NCBI GenBank assembly: GCA_949318235.1
Contig: OX439134.1
Coordinates: forward strand, 27,160,173 to 27,224,172
Reading direction: 5' to 3'
Origin: Ecdyonurus torrentis
Taxonomy: Eukaryota > Arthropoda > Insecta > Ephemeroptera > Heptageniidae
Length of the DNA stretch: 64,000 nucleotides
A program made the translations under genes and the position numbers. The notes under the pieces were generated by a model. It saw only the letters and a list, made by a program, of their open reading frames with translations. It was not told where the DNA came from and made no database searches. Of the stretch, positions 41,550 to 54,771 are shown piece by piece. How positions within the stretch are numbered: position 1 is the stretch's first letter; every line of letters begins with the position of its first letter.

Positions 41550-43002
41550 TTAATAACGTAAGTTATCTTTTAGAAAATTGTTAAAGTTGAAGACCGTTTT
41601 TCTTGTTATTTTATGCATTTCAAATAATAAGTAAACTTTCAAAACATTAAACTTGAAAACATTTTTTTATCATAATCCGCCCTAAAAAAAGACCATGTGT
41701 AAATATAAATAAATAATACTAATTCTTCGTTTGTGGAATTAAAATACAAACAGTATACAGTATATTATGAAGTAACAAGGAATGTTTTTCTTGTGTACCC
41801 CACGAATAATACGAATATCGTTATAATTTAAAGGGAAGACTCAATTTTTACCATAGTTCACCTTAGTAATTAATATATGGCCTTTTCTGTAAAATTACTT
41901 GGGAGCCCGAATTTAGGAACCCTTAATTTTTTTTACCAAATGAAATGGGTGAAATGGGGGTCAAAAAATAAAAATGGTTTAGCGAAACTGAAACTTATGT
42001 CATTTATGTATAAAGTGACGCTCTTTCATATATAAATAATTAAAAATCATAGTTACCATATTTGGGACCTTACGGGGCCCTTTGGTACACAAAACTATAG
42101 GTGTTGGTGATAAAAATGAAATAAAAATTTGGAAACCTCAAATTTTGCTAATTTTAATTTTAGAAGTAAATTTTTGTTTTGTACGCTTTTTATTTACATA
42201 TTAGCCTATGAAATAATTTTGTGTTAATATTTCATCAATTCACATTACGTACAGTATAACAAGAGACAAAAAAAAACTATAAAAAATGTTAATTTGATAG
42301 AGATTTAAAAATAATTTTATATAAAAAGAAACCATCATGTAAACACAGTTTTATCTCTATGCTATATATGAAAACAAATGGATTAATCCAACTGGTATAT
42401 AGTTGTCGGACTTCCATCATTAATTCACAATTATACACAAAATGTTGTATAATATAAAAAAACAACAAAGTAATTGAATTACATACTGCTGTTGCTATTT
42501 CTGAGAAAATTGGCAGTATAGCATTAATCTTTCAAGATACTAGGAAAATTAAAAATAAATTTTAGTATCTAGAGTATCAAAATAATTGACCATGACATAA
42601 ATAATTAAATTTTCAATGTTGTATCATGTAATTAAATTATAATTTTGTTCGATCGTACTTATATATATATATGAATTTTAATGATTCAGTGATATTTGAT
42701 TTGAAATTTATTACGCTTAATTTATTTTGAATTGCGTGAATAATGATATATGGTAATGTATTCACAACTATTATTTACGTATCTGTTTTTGTTGGATTGT
42801 TAAAAGTGTGCATCATTTTGTATAGTTCTGGATTTGAAATATACAGTATGTTTTATAAGAAATGGGACACAAAGGATTTTACGTATTTTTACCGCATCAA
42901 TACGAGTCGATGAATAACAATAAGAGAGATATTCACTGGCTGCACTTTTCCGCCTTTTACTTGACTTTTATCAAAGCAAACCAAAATATGCTCGCCCACC
43001 CT

Positions 43003-43488
43003 CCGATTAGGTATCCTAGCAAACCTAAATATCAACTTAAATTTGGCCGGAGTCATTGATTTCTTATTTATTTTCCATTTACAAAATGCTGCGTGCGGAC
43101 AGTGACGTCACAGCTCGCTTGTTTTACGCGCACGTGCACTATATTAATTTTTTTTAATTGTTATTGAGCTGGCTTTTAAGTCATCAGGATGTTCCTGTGT
43201 CCACCTGATAGTTGGTAATTGTATTGTTGTTTTGTATACTAAATAATGTTGTTTATGTATTACTATATTGGCGTTTGTTTTAGCCAAGGTTCGTGTAATA
43301 GGGTTGGAAAACTCCTCTATGCGCCTGAAATACAAATCTATTATTATGATACGAGCTGTGACGTCAGAGTATGCACGCACCATTTAGTGAATGGAAAATA
43401 AATTAGAAATCAATGACTCCCGTCAAATCAACATTAATTTTCGGGCATGTTAAACAATTTTTTTGTTCAAGGTGTTCTCCGTCTTTAA
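43003..43488. mobile_element. Family A MITE, copy 4, with an insertion and a degraded left end
   Basis: Both inner arms (GTGACGTCACAGCTCG at 43102 and GAGCTGTGACGTCAGAG at 43355) and the right terminus (TGTTC..CCGTCT-TTAA, 43485-43488) match the family. The left terminal 40 bases are not recognisable. About 210 bases of unrelated sequence (43141-43352) sit in the loop. Read on the minus strand, that insert has an open frame ending in HPDDLKASS and an A-rich 3' end, as a retroposon fragment would. Confidence 0.7.
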
Positions 43489-44971
43489 TATAAAATAACC
43501 GTTACTAAAAAGAAATTTAAATTGGCAATAATTACGTAAGTAAATATCAGTCATTTTAATGATGCAATTTTTCATTGCAAGATATAAAGCTTACATAGAG
43601 TATGGTATAGTTTCTGAAGGCAAAAGTAATTCTTCACACCTCGTATCTCACTTTTTTTTTTACGCGCAATCATTTTCTTTTGAATATACTCAAGTAATGG
43701 AAAAGTAAGTGACACATATACACTAACACACACAAAATGAGCTTTTTTTATAGAGTATGATGATAATGTAGAAGGAAAAAAATTACTCTCAAAAACCATC
43801 AAAGGCTCCATATATTGAAACACTGGAGGAGTATGGTATAATAGAACTTCTCAAATAATAAGATAAGCGCTTTTTCCTTTATTATTTTCATCTTTATTTA
43901 AAGTACTCTTTATTTGATAAAGTACTTACAAAAGAAAAAAATGCTATTTGCATTTTATAAGTTTAGTTGAGTGTCTCACATACGCATGATTCAATAGAAC
44001 TTGACTGATCAATGCAATATATTATGTTACCGGTGTAGCGCGCTAGCCAATCATATACAGTATATTACTTATCACTTATCATATATCAGGTGGCATAGAA
44101 ACACGCGTCCACCAAAAACTGTCCTTGTGCGTGATTTTTTTAATTTTTTTTCAATTCAAATTTTTTTTTTTAGTATTTTTACTATTGACTATTTTTCTAT
44201 TGACATATAGAAATAACATGTATTTAAATAGAGTTTTGCGTCAAATAAAATCTCCATCTGATTGCATTGTATGGCCATAAGCCAATTGAAATAATTTTTT
44301 TAGTAAAACACAATGAAAAACAGAGTAAACACAGTGAAGTGTGGTACAATTGCATTATGGCTACAAAAATTTCAATGAGATATAAGTGTTATAATACAAT
44401 TACTAAAAAAATGTATTTTTAAGCCGGTGACCACCATTTTATATGACTTCTAATAATTTAAAGTAATGAAGTTCACTGAAATTGAAATATTGTGCAAGGT
44501 GAAAATAATTTTTTAAGTGTCCGCGTGCTTTTACAGTATAAACAGGAATAAATAGCTGTTTTAATTTATGATGATAATAATAATTATATAATAATGATTT
44601 TGTTTGTAAAAATAGTAATAATATTACAATAAATTTTAAACAACTATACATTTCCTCTAGATGTTAAATTCAATAATAAAGTATTATAATTTGTCAATTT
44701 GTAATATTAAGGAGTTTTCATAATGTTTATCGTATTGCTTTTTCTTCAAAAAAGGTTTTTTCTTCGTATTTAAAGAATTTAATAAATTTTCTTTTATTTT
44801 TTTTCCTGATTTATTTTATGACAAAATATTAAGAAAAGATTCATTCGAGCGCAAGAAAAAAATATTTATGAGAGTCCACAGAAAAATATTAAATATAGAT
44901 TTTCTTTGCCCCAATAACCTCTACTCTGCGTTTGCTTCAAACTTGAAATTTCTTCACGATGAAAAGCTTTC

Positions 44972-45077
<106 letters not shown>

Positions 45078-45221
45078 AAAGAATTTCTGAACATTGATTA
45101 AAATAAAAATGAATATTGTATTTTAGCGTACTTAAAAATATACTTTTAAACTTTGTATAAAAAAATCAAGTAATAGCTTACTGTATTTCAATATTTCAAT
45201 ATTATAAATATATTTCTTAAT

Positions 45222-45540
45222 ATCGGTTGGTATAGCCAAGTACTTAAGATCAGACCACTTAATTTTAAGTTATATATCCATATGTAATATCACTATGCTC
45301 CTAGTGCGTGTGAAGTTAATGCATTATGAAGTGTGAATGACTCATTGCTCATTGCACATGCATCTTATGAAGACGCTCACTCGAGTTTTCCGACTAGCCT
45401 GCCAAGACATTTCCATGGTTTCCGTAAGCCATAGTGGACATAAGTGAATGGATGTAGGCCGTTGCCGGCATCCCGTAGAATCTGATAACTGGATAAAGCC
45501 AAGGAAATGGTGAAGCACGATAAAACAATAATAAAAAATA
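45222..45540 (+). mobile_element. tRNA-derived SINE, copy 2 (older)
   Basis: Plus strand. A degraded head (GGTATAGCCAAGTACTTAAG) and no clear box B, then GTGCGTGTGAAGT, GAAGACGCTCACTCG, CCGACTAGCCTGCCAAGACA, TTCCATGGTTTCCG, GTAGGCCGTTGCCGGC and AGCACGATAAAACAATAATA. The block order matches copy 1 from head to tail. Confidence 0.7.
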
Positions 45541-45723
45541 GTGTTTCATTATCAAATTCAGTGGTCTAATATAATACTGCTTGTTGTAAATCAAATATTA
45601 GAAAAAAAAAGTTCTCTCTCTTATTCTCCAACATGAGTTCAACAAACAAAATATACTGTAATGCAAAAAGAGTATTTAGTGCAAGAAACAAAACACAACA
45701 ATACTAACAATAATGTGCTATTA

Positions 45724-46030
45724 TGTGTTTCTATTTGTGTTGCTTCTTTATGGGTAAATGAAGCAGTCACAACTCAAGTTATGATTTGTTTTCTCGATAC
45801 TCAAATTTTTACTGTAGCTTACTGAGTTAAAGCTTTTGTTATCCTGAATTATATAGTATATTTAATTTCAAATTATTTGTTTATTCAATTTACCTGAAGT
45901 TTTGGAAAATTAAACCTTCAAGGCTTAGTAAGCTACAGTAAAAATTTTGTTACCAAGAAAATATCCCAGCTTGAGTGATAGCTGCTTCATTCCTCCATAA
46001 GAGAGCATGTTAAATTGATACAGGAACACA
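45724..46030. mobile_element. Family L imperfect palindromic element
   Basis: TGTGTTTCTATTTGTG.. at the left and ..GATACAGGAACAC at the right. Paired blocks: AATGAAGCAG, ACTCAAG, and TTTTTACTGTAGCTTACT with its complement around a central AT loop (about 45830-45900). Single copy. Confidence 0.5.
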
Positions 46031-46755
46031 AAGGTGACTGTTAGCTCTGTGCTAGTACTGTTGGCCTCTCAGTTTATTTTTATTTTAATCACCGAACCCT
46101 CTTTTTGCAAGTCTTCTATTATGGTTGCTAAATTTTTCTAATAATTTCAAATTTGTAAAATAGAAATCTTATGAAGCCCATAAACTCTTAGTTTTTAAAA
46201 CAAAACATTACGTTTCCTTTTTTTTTTTTTTTTTAAGTTTAATTATAAAGTTATTTCTGTAACACGATTTTTTTTATTCGAGAGTTAAAAATAAAAAATA
46301 ATAAATATCACGCCACCACTTGCGATAAAGTACTAGAAAAGTGCTGTTGAAGTAAAACATGTATTTATCGTCACGACAAGTGGCTTTTAATTATTTATTA
46401 TTTTAAATACACGATGCATGCAATAAAAAAATATATTCTTAATTTGATAAACGTTTAAAAAAATTAATATTCCTTTCAATAATTATCTAGGTTAATTTAA
46501 ATAAGTTGTTATTATAAATCTGCTGAAAGTGTTAAAAATATCTGAAAGTGTTAACTATATTAAAAAAAAAAATGATATTTTTTAAGTGTTCTTTAATCTA
46601 CCGTGCACGAACGTTTCAGTGTTGCATTATTCTACAACAGCGTCCGTAATTGTTTCATTCTGTATGCGTGATTAAGATAGTCTTTATTATATGAAATTAA
46701 CCTCTCTTTTTACGTTAAGGTTAATATAGTACACTTACTTTCTACATAATAATTT

Positions 46756-46872
46756 TTAATAATGCTGTTCGTAAACCCTGTTCTCTTGCACCAAAAAATG
46801 CGCATTCCATTTGAATAACCATAGGTGATCGTCATTTTTGGTGTAGAGAACAGGGTTTACGAACAGCATTAA
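46756..46872. mobile_element. Family K short palindrome
   Basis: AATGCTGTTCGTAAACCCTG-TTCTC and its perfect complement at 46845-46870, followed by paired CACCAAAAAATG..CATTTTTGGTG, with a 35-base loop. TTAA lies at each edge with a small offset. Arm identity is very high, suggesting recent origin or gene conversion. A fragment (GTTCGTAAACCCGGTT) is seen at 12352. Confidence 0.6.
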
Positions 46873-47632
46873 TGTAACAGTATAGGTGAAGAAAGTTTTA
46901 CTAATATTTTAGTTTTTATAATCTTTAATAAAAACCATTTATTATTATTATTTTGAAAACCCCATTTTGTTGTTGTTGTAGCTGAGTTAAGATACATATA
47001 AATTCAAATTTTTGTTTTACATCTATACACTTAATGCCATAGTACACCAGCAATATATCGCACGGAAATAAAAAAAACGTGCACAATAAAATGCAACTTT
47101 AAAATTGCAAATTATTCATTTCATTTCGGTACTGTAAATAATAAAAAAACTGTAAATATGTTACATTTTAGTGACGTAATAGAATTTATTTTAGTATAAA
47201 ATATAATGGAATGTTGAAAATATATTGGATATTAGAAATCAATATCCATTTTACACGTGATATTAATGATAAATAATTCATTACTTTTCTTTGAAGATCG
47301 AGATTTAAATTTTTAGAACATTATTCTCTTTCTTTTATACACGCACCTCTTTCTAAAGAAGTTTCTAGATTTTTGTTTTATTTCATATTAAATACTTTAC
47401 TTCAGATATTCTTAGCATTAACATTGTTAGCATAATGAGAGGAGTTATCAAATTATCATAATAGTGATCCTCGTCCAATACATGTTACTTCAAAGCAAAA
47501 AAAAAATAAAAAAAATAAAAAAAATATATACAGGCAGTTAGTTACTAAACAAAATTTTGAATTTCGTCAGTTAGAAAGATGAGAAGTCAAATACAACAAT
47601 TATTTATCCATATTTCAATGGTGATATACCTA

Positions 47633-47816
47633 CATAAACAAAAATAAATACATAATAATTACGCTAGCTCATTTTCAGCACAATTTGTTCAATACAGCAT
47701 AATTACTAGCTACAATATTATTTTGTACAAGATAATTATTATGTTGTTCTAATTTAGCATAATTTATGCTATAACAACATAAATACATCATACATTACGT
47801 GATTTAGACTTTCCAT
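47633..47816. mobile_element. Family C element, second copy
   Basis: ACAAAAATAAATACATAATAATTACGCTAGC at the left is followed by the same TCATTTTCAGCACAATTTG block as at 17330. The right end is CATACATTACGTGATTTAG-CTTTCCATG. About 185 bp, with diverged termini. Confidence 0.5.
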
Positions 47817-48515
47817 GAAGAAATTTTTACCAGAGGTAGCTGTTTAAAATGATATATATTGTGACATGTGATCAATATATGGAGATATTAAAACTCTAAC
47901 CCCTTCCCTTAAAGTTATATAAAAAGCATTAAAGTATTATAAATTAAACTATAAGTCAATATTTAATTTAACACCCTGAAAACTCTTATTTTAATCATAA
48001 AAGTAATAAAAATTGTAGTCAAAGCCCCTGAATTTTATGCAACACCTCATAACATATGTAACCAACTGGTTGCATAACGTAAAAATCTGCAGGGGTAACG
48101 ACGCCTACGTCAAATTAAAAAACATTTAAATTGGATTTCAAATGAATATATTTGAAATTCATTTATTATAGTTATAAAATATTTTGGTATATTCACACGC
48201 TAATAAAACATTTTATCAATATACGTAAAAAAAAAAAAATTTGACTTGACTCATGCGTGGGCAGTATATATAAACAATCTATTAACATTTGACCTTATCG
48301 TTTTCAATTTGTATATTCTCTGTTGTATGTATAAACATGCGAAAAATTTATGTGTATAAAACTTTTTTTATTTTTTTTTATTGTTATTATTATTATTTTT
48401 TTTTTAGACTTTTTGTTTTGTTATAATATGCAGTCATACTAAAGCTAAAACCAAAGCAAGCAATGATTTTAAGTCTACGTGAAAATGACTATTGTTTTGT
48501 TTCGATTTATTGTTC

Positions 48516-48518
<3 letters not shown>

Positions 48519-48568
<50 letters not shown>
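48519..48568. repeat. (TC)n microsatellite
   Basis: About 50 bases of TC. Confidence 0.95.
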
Positions 48569-48570
<2 letters not shown>

Positions 48571-49785
48571 AGTCTTACTTTCATATTCTATCTTTCTTCA
48601 TTAAAATATTGATTATTTTCTATATAAATTACAAAACCCATTCATTACACCGCAAGTTCAATTTAATTTTTATTATAATTATCATTATTTTTCATATTAT
48701 TTTCTTTGAAGTGAAATTTTTATTTAAATAAAAAAACTATATAATGAGTTTTATATTTCTTTCATTTTAATTTTTTATATTCTCTTATTCAGAACGTTCT
48801 TCAATTTTTTTATTATATTAAATTTTTATTCAATTTACAAGTACAATTCTAATATTATATTAATAAAAATATGATAATAGAAGTCTCTATTATGTATAGT
48901 AAATATTATAAGAAAATATATAATTTCTCAATATATATATTGCATATTTTTTTATTGAGCAATTAAAAAAAGTTTTAACAAGAAGTTTAAAGCAATTTCT
49001 TATTAATTTTTTTCTTCTATGCAACTTAATATAAAAATTCTACCTTATTTATATACTTTATAATGCAACCCATTAAGCTTAAGTAACTTTTGAGTTTTTT
49101 TTATAGTAATTATAAATTTAACTATATTATGCAGCACATAAATCTAAACAAGCGTTATTTTTTACAAGTTTTTTCAAACAACAGTTTAAATTTTTAAGTG
49201 GTATAACTATTTATTTGAATAAAATATTACCTGAATAAAAAAAAAATCATAGTATTAAAAGATAGAAGTCTTTTTTTTTATTTCTATTTTTTAGAAATTA
49301 TTAATGAAGAATAGTTGCATTTGCATTGAAAAATTAATAATGATCTATATTAAATAATCCTATTATTATACAATAAAAAGTGCATTCATTGAAAATAATT
49401 CGTTTTTTGCAATCATTAATAATGATGCAGAGTTGCTAAGCTGCAAAGTAGAAGATAAACAAGAACTACTTAAATCTTTTTAACAATAAAACAATAAAAA
49501 ATAGGCGTTAAATTACAAACTCTCAATAAAACTTAATTAAAAAATAAAAAATGTATTACGTATACTCTCTAACCCTTGAACTATTTTATATTATGTATAT
49601 ATTTCTAGAAAGTACTTCGGTACTTAATTAATATCATTTTATTACTCCAATCTACTTGATGTAATGAAAAAATCAAAATGGTTTAACAATGATTTTATTA
49701 CAGAGCAGACAATATCGTAAACTCTGTACTGTACTTGAGAAAATTAATATTAAAAAAATATGTGATATCTTAATAGGTAATAAGG

Positions 49786-49824
49786 CAAGGCATCCTAAAG
49801 AAGTATTTATTTAAGGATGCCTTG
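49786..49824. repeat. Short perfect hairpin
   Basis: CAAGGCATCCT and AGGATGCCTTG around a 17-base AT loop. No repeat family recognised. Confidence 0.6.
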
Positions 49825-50791
49825 ATTAAGGAGAAAATCAGAAATCACATTGCAATGAACGTAAAGATAATATTATATTAAATTTAGCCTTTTCAAATAC
49901 ATTTTTAATTTTTAATGCATTTTTCATGCGGAAACTGTTATGCAAGAAATCAAAATTTTGTGAATGCACCACAATGGATTGCAATTCAAAGCTTTTTTTG
50001 CCATATATACTTTTTTTATAATGTGTATAAAACTGATATATAAATATTATATATAGTTTTTAATCTATTCAAGTTTGGATTCACGTTTTTCCTCCATTTT
50101 TTTGTAATAATTTTTAACGTTAACTTGAAATTTTGTTTCTTTTTGTTTTCCTTTTGTAAGTTTCTAAACTTTATAATAATTTGTCTTTAGATAGGAGGAA
50201 GCAAATTAACTAAATTTTGTTTAAAATATAATTTAAAGTCTTTCTATTAAAAAACATTTTTATTCAGTTGAGGAATTTTTTAATGATAACACATAATTAT
50301 ATAACCTAATTATTTCATGTTACATAATTTTTAACGTGAATATTAACCATGGTTGTATATTTTAAGTATTTATTTTTAAACATTTTATTGAAAATCATTT
50401 ATACTTGTCTATTTTGAGGCAACAATCTAAGTAAAATTAATACATTATACTTGTATTATAAATGTATGATGAGAGAAAGAAATTTAATTTATTACTTTTT
50501 TTTTTAAAATACAGTCGATAAATTTCTGTGAAAAAAAGTTTATTAAGGTATGTAAAAGAGAACATAAAGAAGTATGCTATAATAATTATATAGGAGTTTT
50601 GGAATTCTAAAATAAAGTCACGATAGCTAAGGTATAATGATAATTTGATACACGCTATATTAAAAAATCTTAATTTTGAAGTTATCTAAAAAATTTCAAT
50701 TTATAGTATTTAATAAAGATATAAGAAGCTAAAAGTTGTCTATAAAGATTTTTTTTAAAAAAAGAGAAACAATATGTATTTTTTTACTCAC

Positions 50792-51494
50792 CCATTTCAT
50801 CAATAATTGGAGCCATTCTTAAAGTAATACCAACTAATAACACACACATAAATAATAATAAACCAGCAGTCGCAACAATCGTCCATCTTGCTCTCTTTGG
50901 TAATTCATCTGAATCCCTACGAGTTACAACACTAGTATGAATTGGTAAATTTATTTTACTATTTTTACGTTTTTTCCTTTTCTTTTTACGTCTTTTACTA
51001 CTATTATCTCTTGATACTAATGGTCCTTGTAATTCTAATTCATTAACAGGTAGACACATATGATCAGGATTAATAATACCTCTTGAACAACCATCACTAC
51101 TAGTACTAGGTCCAGGTGATACACCATAACAATGATGATGATGATGATGATGATGTAAATATGGATTATTTTGTAATACAATAGCACTAGCAGATCTTCT
51201 TGATTTTCTTGGATGTACAGCTGTTAAATCATGAAAACAATGATGATGTGAATGACTTCTTGTTCTTCTTACAACAGGTATTTGATCTTCTGTTGGTGAT
51301 GTTGCTTGCATTACAGCATGTAATGCAGCTTCAAGTCTCATGAGTTCATTAGCAACAACTGAACTCATTTTGACTGGTTTTTGTGGTGGTGGTGAATATA
51401 CATGTAAATCTTCTGTTGATACAGCCTTATCTGTCATTGAACTAACCACCGTTATACAGCATTCTGTTGATGTTGATGCTACTTGTAATGTCAT
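50792..51494 (-). CDS. Alternative N-terminal exon A (long tail plus membrane helix)
   Basis: Minus strand, ATG at 51494-51492; coding ends at 50792 before GTGAGT (50791-50786), phase 1. It encodes 234 residues: an N-terminal Ser/Thr-rich part, PPP near 35-37, a predicted helix around ANELMRLEAALHAVMQ (48-63), a His/Arg region (78-88), a His8 run (114-121), a basic cluster KRRKKKRKKRK (167-177), PKRARW, then one membrane helix (about 204-225) and the short segment RMAPIIDEM. Positive charges lie before the helix, so the N-terminus is predicted inside. There is no signal peptide. Joined to the terminal exon it gives 301 residues (IIDEM-V-RKENELL), with no gap in the membrane-proximal region. 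This is the longest open frame in the window that is not simple repeat. The helix-to-terminal-exon layout parallels exon B. Confidence 0.85.
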
Positions 51495-51649
51495 CGTAAC
51501 ATCATTATTTTAGTCTTAATTTGTTTATTATTATTTTTATTATAATTATTATTATTATAATATGGTTGTGTTAATGATTTATATTTATTATATATGATTT
51601 TTATATTAGCACTTATCATTTTTTCTGTTTATTATTTATTTTCATTGTC
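51495..51649 (-). other. 5' UTR part of exon A with splice acceptor and upstream ORFs
   Basis: On the minus strand a strong acceptor (CCCCTTTTTTTTCTTTACAG) ends at 51650, so the exon containing the isoform-A start begins at 51649 and at least one untranslated exon should lie upstream. The 155-base leader is almost pure A/T. It holds an upstream ORF of nine codons starting five bases into the exon, and a four-codon ORF (ATGATGTTACGATGA) whose stop overlaps the main start codon in ATGA. This could dampen or couple translation, but that is inference. Confidence 0.55.
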
Positions 51650-51780
51650 CTGTAAAGAAAAAAAAGGGGAAAGTTGTAATGGATTTCAATATAATTAATA
51701 TAGATTAAAAAAAATTAAAAACGGAAAATAAGATGATAAAAATATTCTTATCATTAAGTTCTAATATTTTTTTAAATGTA

Positions 51781-51988
51781 CACCGAACGGAGAAAAAAAT
51801 CTTACTGGGCATAAATTTGACCTTTTGATGCAAAAATATTGCTTGATAATTATTATGGGGGGTGGTGGAAATGTTTACCTTCACCAGAATTGAAATTTTT
51901 AAATTTTTATTGTTACAACCAATAAAAACAGTTTTTTTCTATTTTTGTGGCCAAATTCATGCTTACAGTAGAATATTTTCTCAGTGGG
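51781..51988. mobile_element. Family M short inverted-repeat element
   Basis: CACCGAACGGAGAAAAAAATC-TTACTGGGCATAAATTTGACC at the left pairs with GGCCAAATTCATGCTTACAG-TAGAATATTTTCTCAGTG at the right. 208 bp, AT-rich centre. It lies 130 bases upstream of the exon A acceptor. Confidence 0.45.
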
Positions 51989-51989
51989 T

Positions 51990-53590
51990 AAAATACACAT
52001 ACAAACATAATTAGAACTTAATAAATTATAAACATTTTTAATTAATTAAATATTTCTTTGTAAACTCTGTTCTCACGGTGCAAAAAAAGTCATGACGTCA
52101 TAAATTTGTTGACTGCGCAATATTAACAAAAAATGTTTGTCCAATATTTAAATAAATTTAAAAAAAAAAATTTCAGCCAAGAGACGCTGTACTTTTATTA
52201 CGCCGTACGAACAGTACTTAATGGTGTTTAATATATTTTACATATTAAAGTAGCTATTTTTAAATACGCTACTGCTGAAATAGGTTTTATAATTGGCTTG
52301 ATCTTAAGCTACAGTATAATATAAAAATATTATAAGGCTCGTAATATTAATTAATAGGAAACTATAAATTCGTTAGTCGGAAAATATTAGAAAAAACAAG
52401 TGATGTACATTACTTTCATATTCCACAATATCTTTGGAATTATTGATCTGATTTCTTTTACATATGGTGTGTTTATATAATTTTATTTCTCTTGTACAAT
52501 GAATTTTATTTTATTCATCGACATTATCCTGACAGATCGTACATTATTTTCAACAAGCATATATCAACTTTAATTTTTTTTCAACTTAAATAACATATAT
52601 GATAAAATACGTTTCCCTTTTATGTATATTATAATAAATAATCAATTATTCCTAATAAAAAATACGTTTATTTAGTCCCCCTCGTTTAACGGTTAAGGTC
52701 ACAAATTTTTATAATATAGAGAGAGAGAGTATTAACGTATAGATGGTGTATAATAATAATTGTAGTGGGAACAAATGAACAACGATATGCGACACTCGTA
52801 CACACATATATACATTATATGGTTACGTATAATATTTGTAGTCACAAGGGAAATGTATTGTGGATTACACACCGCCAGTTAATTTGTCTCTTCTGCACTA
52901 TAGTGACGTCATCACAGCCGCAGTGTCAAACCTCTCTAACAAATAATAACAAACTTTGTCTCAACAAATAAAATAAAATTCAAATAAAAAAAGTTGGACT
53001 TTTTTTTTATTATGTTAAAAGGTTAAGTAATTTTTCATCATTTAATTATTTTATGTCACTTTTTCAATTTAGTTTCTAGGTAATTTTAGTTTTTGCTCTT
53101 TTATATTATGTATGTGATGTTCGCAATGTTATATCTATTCAGGATATAAATTCAATTAACTGTAATATAGTAGAATTCCTAGTAAAAAGATAATAAAAAG
53201 AAAGTTTTAAATTTAAAATGACGTAATTTTATCCATTAAAATGATTATAAGTTGCATTTCATTATGAAATAGAAATATATTCTGATAATTTCGCAACTTT
53301 TGTATAATATCATTTTATAATTTAAAGTTTTAGTAGTTTAATGAAATATTTTTAATATATTTACACGCTATTTTCTTCTTATCTAATTAAGGTATTTCAA
53401 CGTGAATATTTTACTAATTTTATATTAACCATTTTGCATTGAAAATTGCATATTGCTAAAAAAAATGAAGAAAAAATAGCCTTTTTGCCTATAAATAGAA
53501 ATATTTATAGAATTCTTCATCATTTGTAATACTTCAACCACAATGATGGCTCAAAGATAAAAAGTTAAACAATTATATTTTATAGCAAAA
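51990..53590. other. Upstream region of exon A without recognised gene
   Basis: Should contain part of the intron upstream of exon A. Contains TGACGTCA at about 52092 and 52903 and a K-like GTAAACTCTGTTCTC at 52066. No untranslated exon could be identified. Confidence 0.4.
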
Positions 53591-53591
53591 G

Positions 53592-53592
53592 A

Positions 53593-53646
<54 letters not shown>
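53592..53646. repeat. (GA)n microsatellite
   Basis: About 54 bases of GA. Confidence 0.95.
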
Positions 53647-53651
<5 letters not shown>

Positions 53652-53869
53652 TTCAGTTCGATATTATTATTATTAATATTAAGAAATATTAAAAATTTTG
53701 AAAATTCTAAATTGAGGCCTATAGAAAATAGAATATAGAACGATCATAGATGCTGCAAGAAATATTAAATAGGCAAAAGAAAAAAAGAGTATTTTATGAT
53801 GAAACAATAATATATTTATAATGGTTTTTGGTGGTTGGAAGATGTTTGAAAAATAAAAATGTACGCAGT

Positions 53870-54060
53870 ATGAAATGCAAAAGGAAGTGTATGAAACAAG
53901 GTATGAGACTGCAGGAAGCAAGTGAAGTATGTCAGGATAGGAAGTTGTGGAGGTCTATCACTGGGTCAGGATAAAACATCTGTGTTGTTGGCTTACCCCG
54001 AAAGGGATTATAGCGTTATGATATTTATGTATGTATGTAACTTATACACAGTTTTACATT
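53870..54060 (+). pseudogene. Non-LTR retrotransposon C-terminal fragment, related to the 33.5-33.9 kb copy
   Basis: The plus frame 53870-53974 reads KCKRKCMKQGMRLQEASEV then CQDRKLWRSITGSG and TAA. This matches the LINE C-terminal pattern GMS-QEA-E--DR--WR and shares CKRKCMK with the fragment at 33.6 kb, so the two probably derive from one element family. No intact upstream domains. Confidence 0.5.
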
Positions 54061-54771
54061 ATTATTACTCAGGTTGGGATTTTGGACGTGGTTTTATTGC
54101 CCTGATGCTTGCAGAGGGGCGGTGGTAATAACTTCAATGTGATTTTTCCCTTTTTTTATGCCTCCCCCCCCCCCCCCCTCTGAATCCACGACTGTAAAAA
54201 GTATCAATTTATGTTCTACTGTCAGTTTCATATTTTTCAGTGTTAGTAAAACTTAAATAATCACAGAGCAAACAAAAGTAAAAGAATAAAAACTTGAATG
54301 CTGATGAGTCAAAATCTGAAACTTTATATCCTCTTTATCAAATTATATCAATAAAAAGTGTCAAAACAGTCAGAAAGTTTTTATCAACATAAAAAAACAA
54401 ATCTTTCTTTTCTTGCAAAACATTATTCTAACTCTTTTTTTCTTGTTCGTGATGAATAAGATTAAAACTTTTTTCTTGTCTTCCAGACGAAAAGTTTATT
54501 TTTTTTTTCTAACAAGAGATACTTATATTCTTCAAGTACTTTTTTTATATTATAGAACATGTTACAATGCCTTTATCAAATTATAATATCTATGACAATA
54601 GATTTTCTAATTAATCGAGTGACAGTGCTATCGTGTGGAAAGCCAAAGATATGTGTGCAGATAATTACTGAAGTAGGAATATATTATTTGTAGCTCTCTA
54701 TTCAAGTTAATACTGATATATAAATGATAACTGGTATTCAGTTACAAATATAATAATTCAAAGGTATAAGC

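Larger units (their letters stand above)
47820..50785. other. Gene-free intronic stretch downstream of exon A
   Basis: AT-rich, with the (TC)n tract at 48519 and a hairpin at 49786. Few mobile elements are recognisable, in contrast to 30-47 kb. No coding signal. Confidence 0.5.

Noticed and set aside
45394..45594. 66-codon minus-strand frame
   Set aside because: It overlaps SINE copy 2 in antisense.
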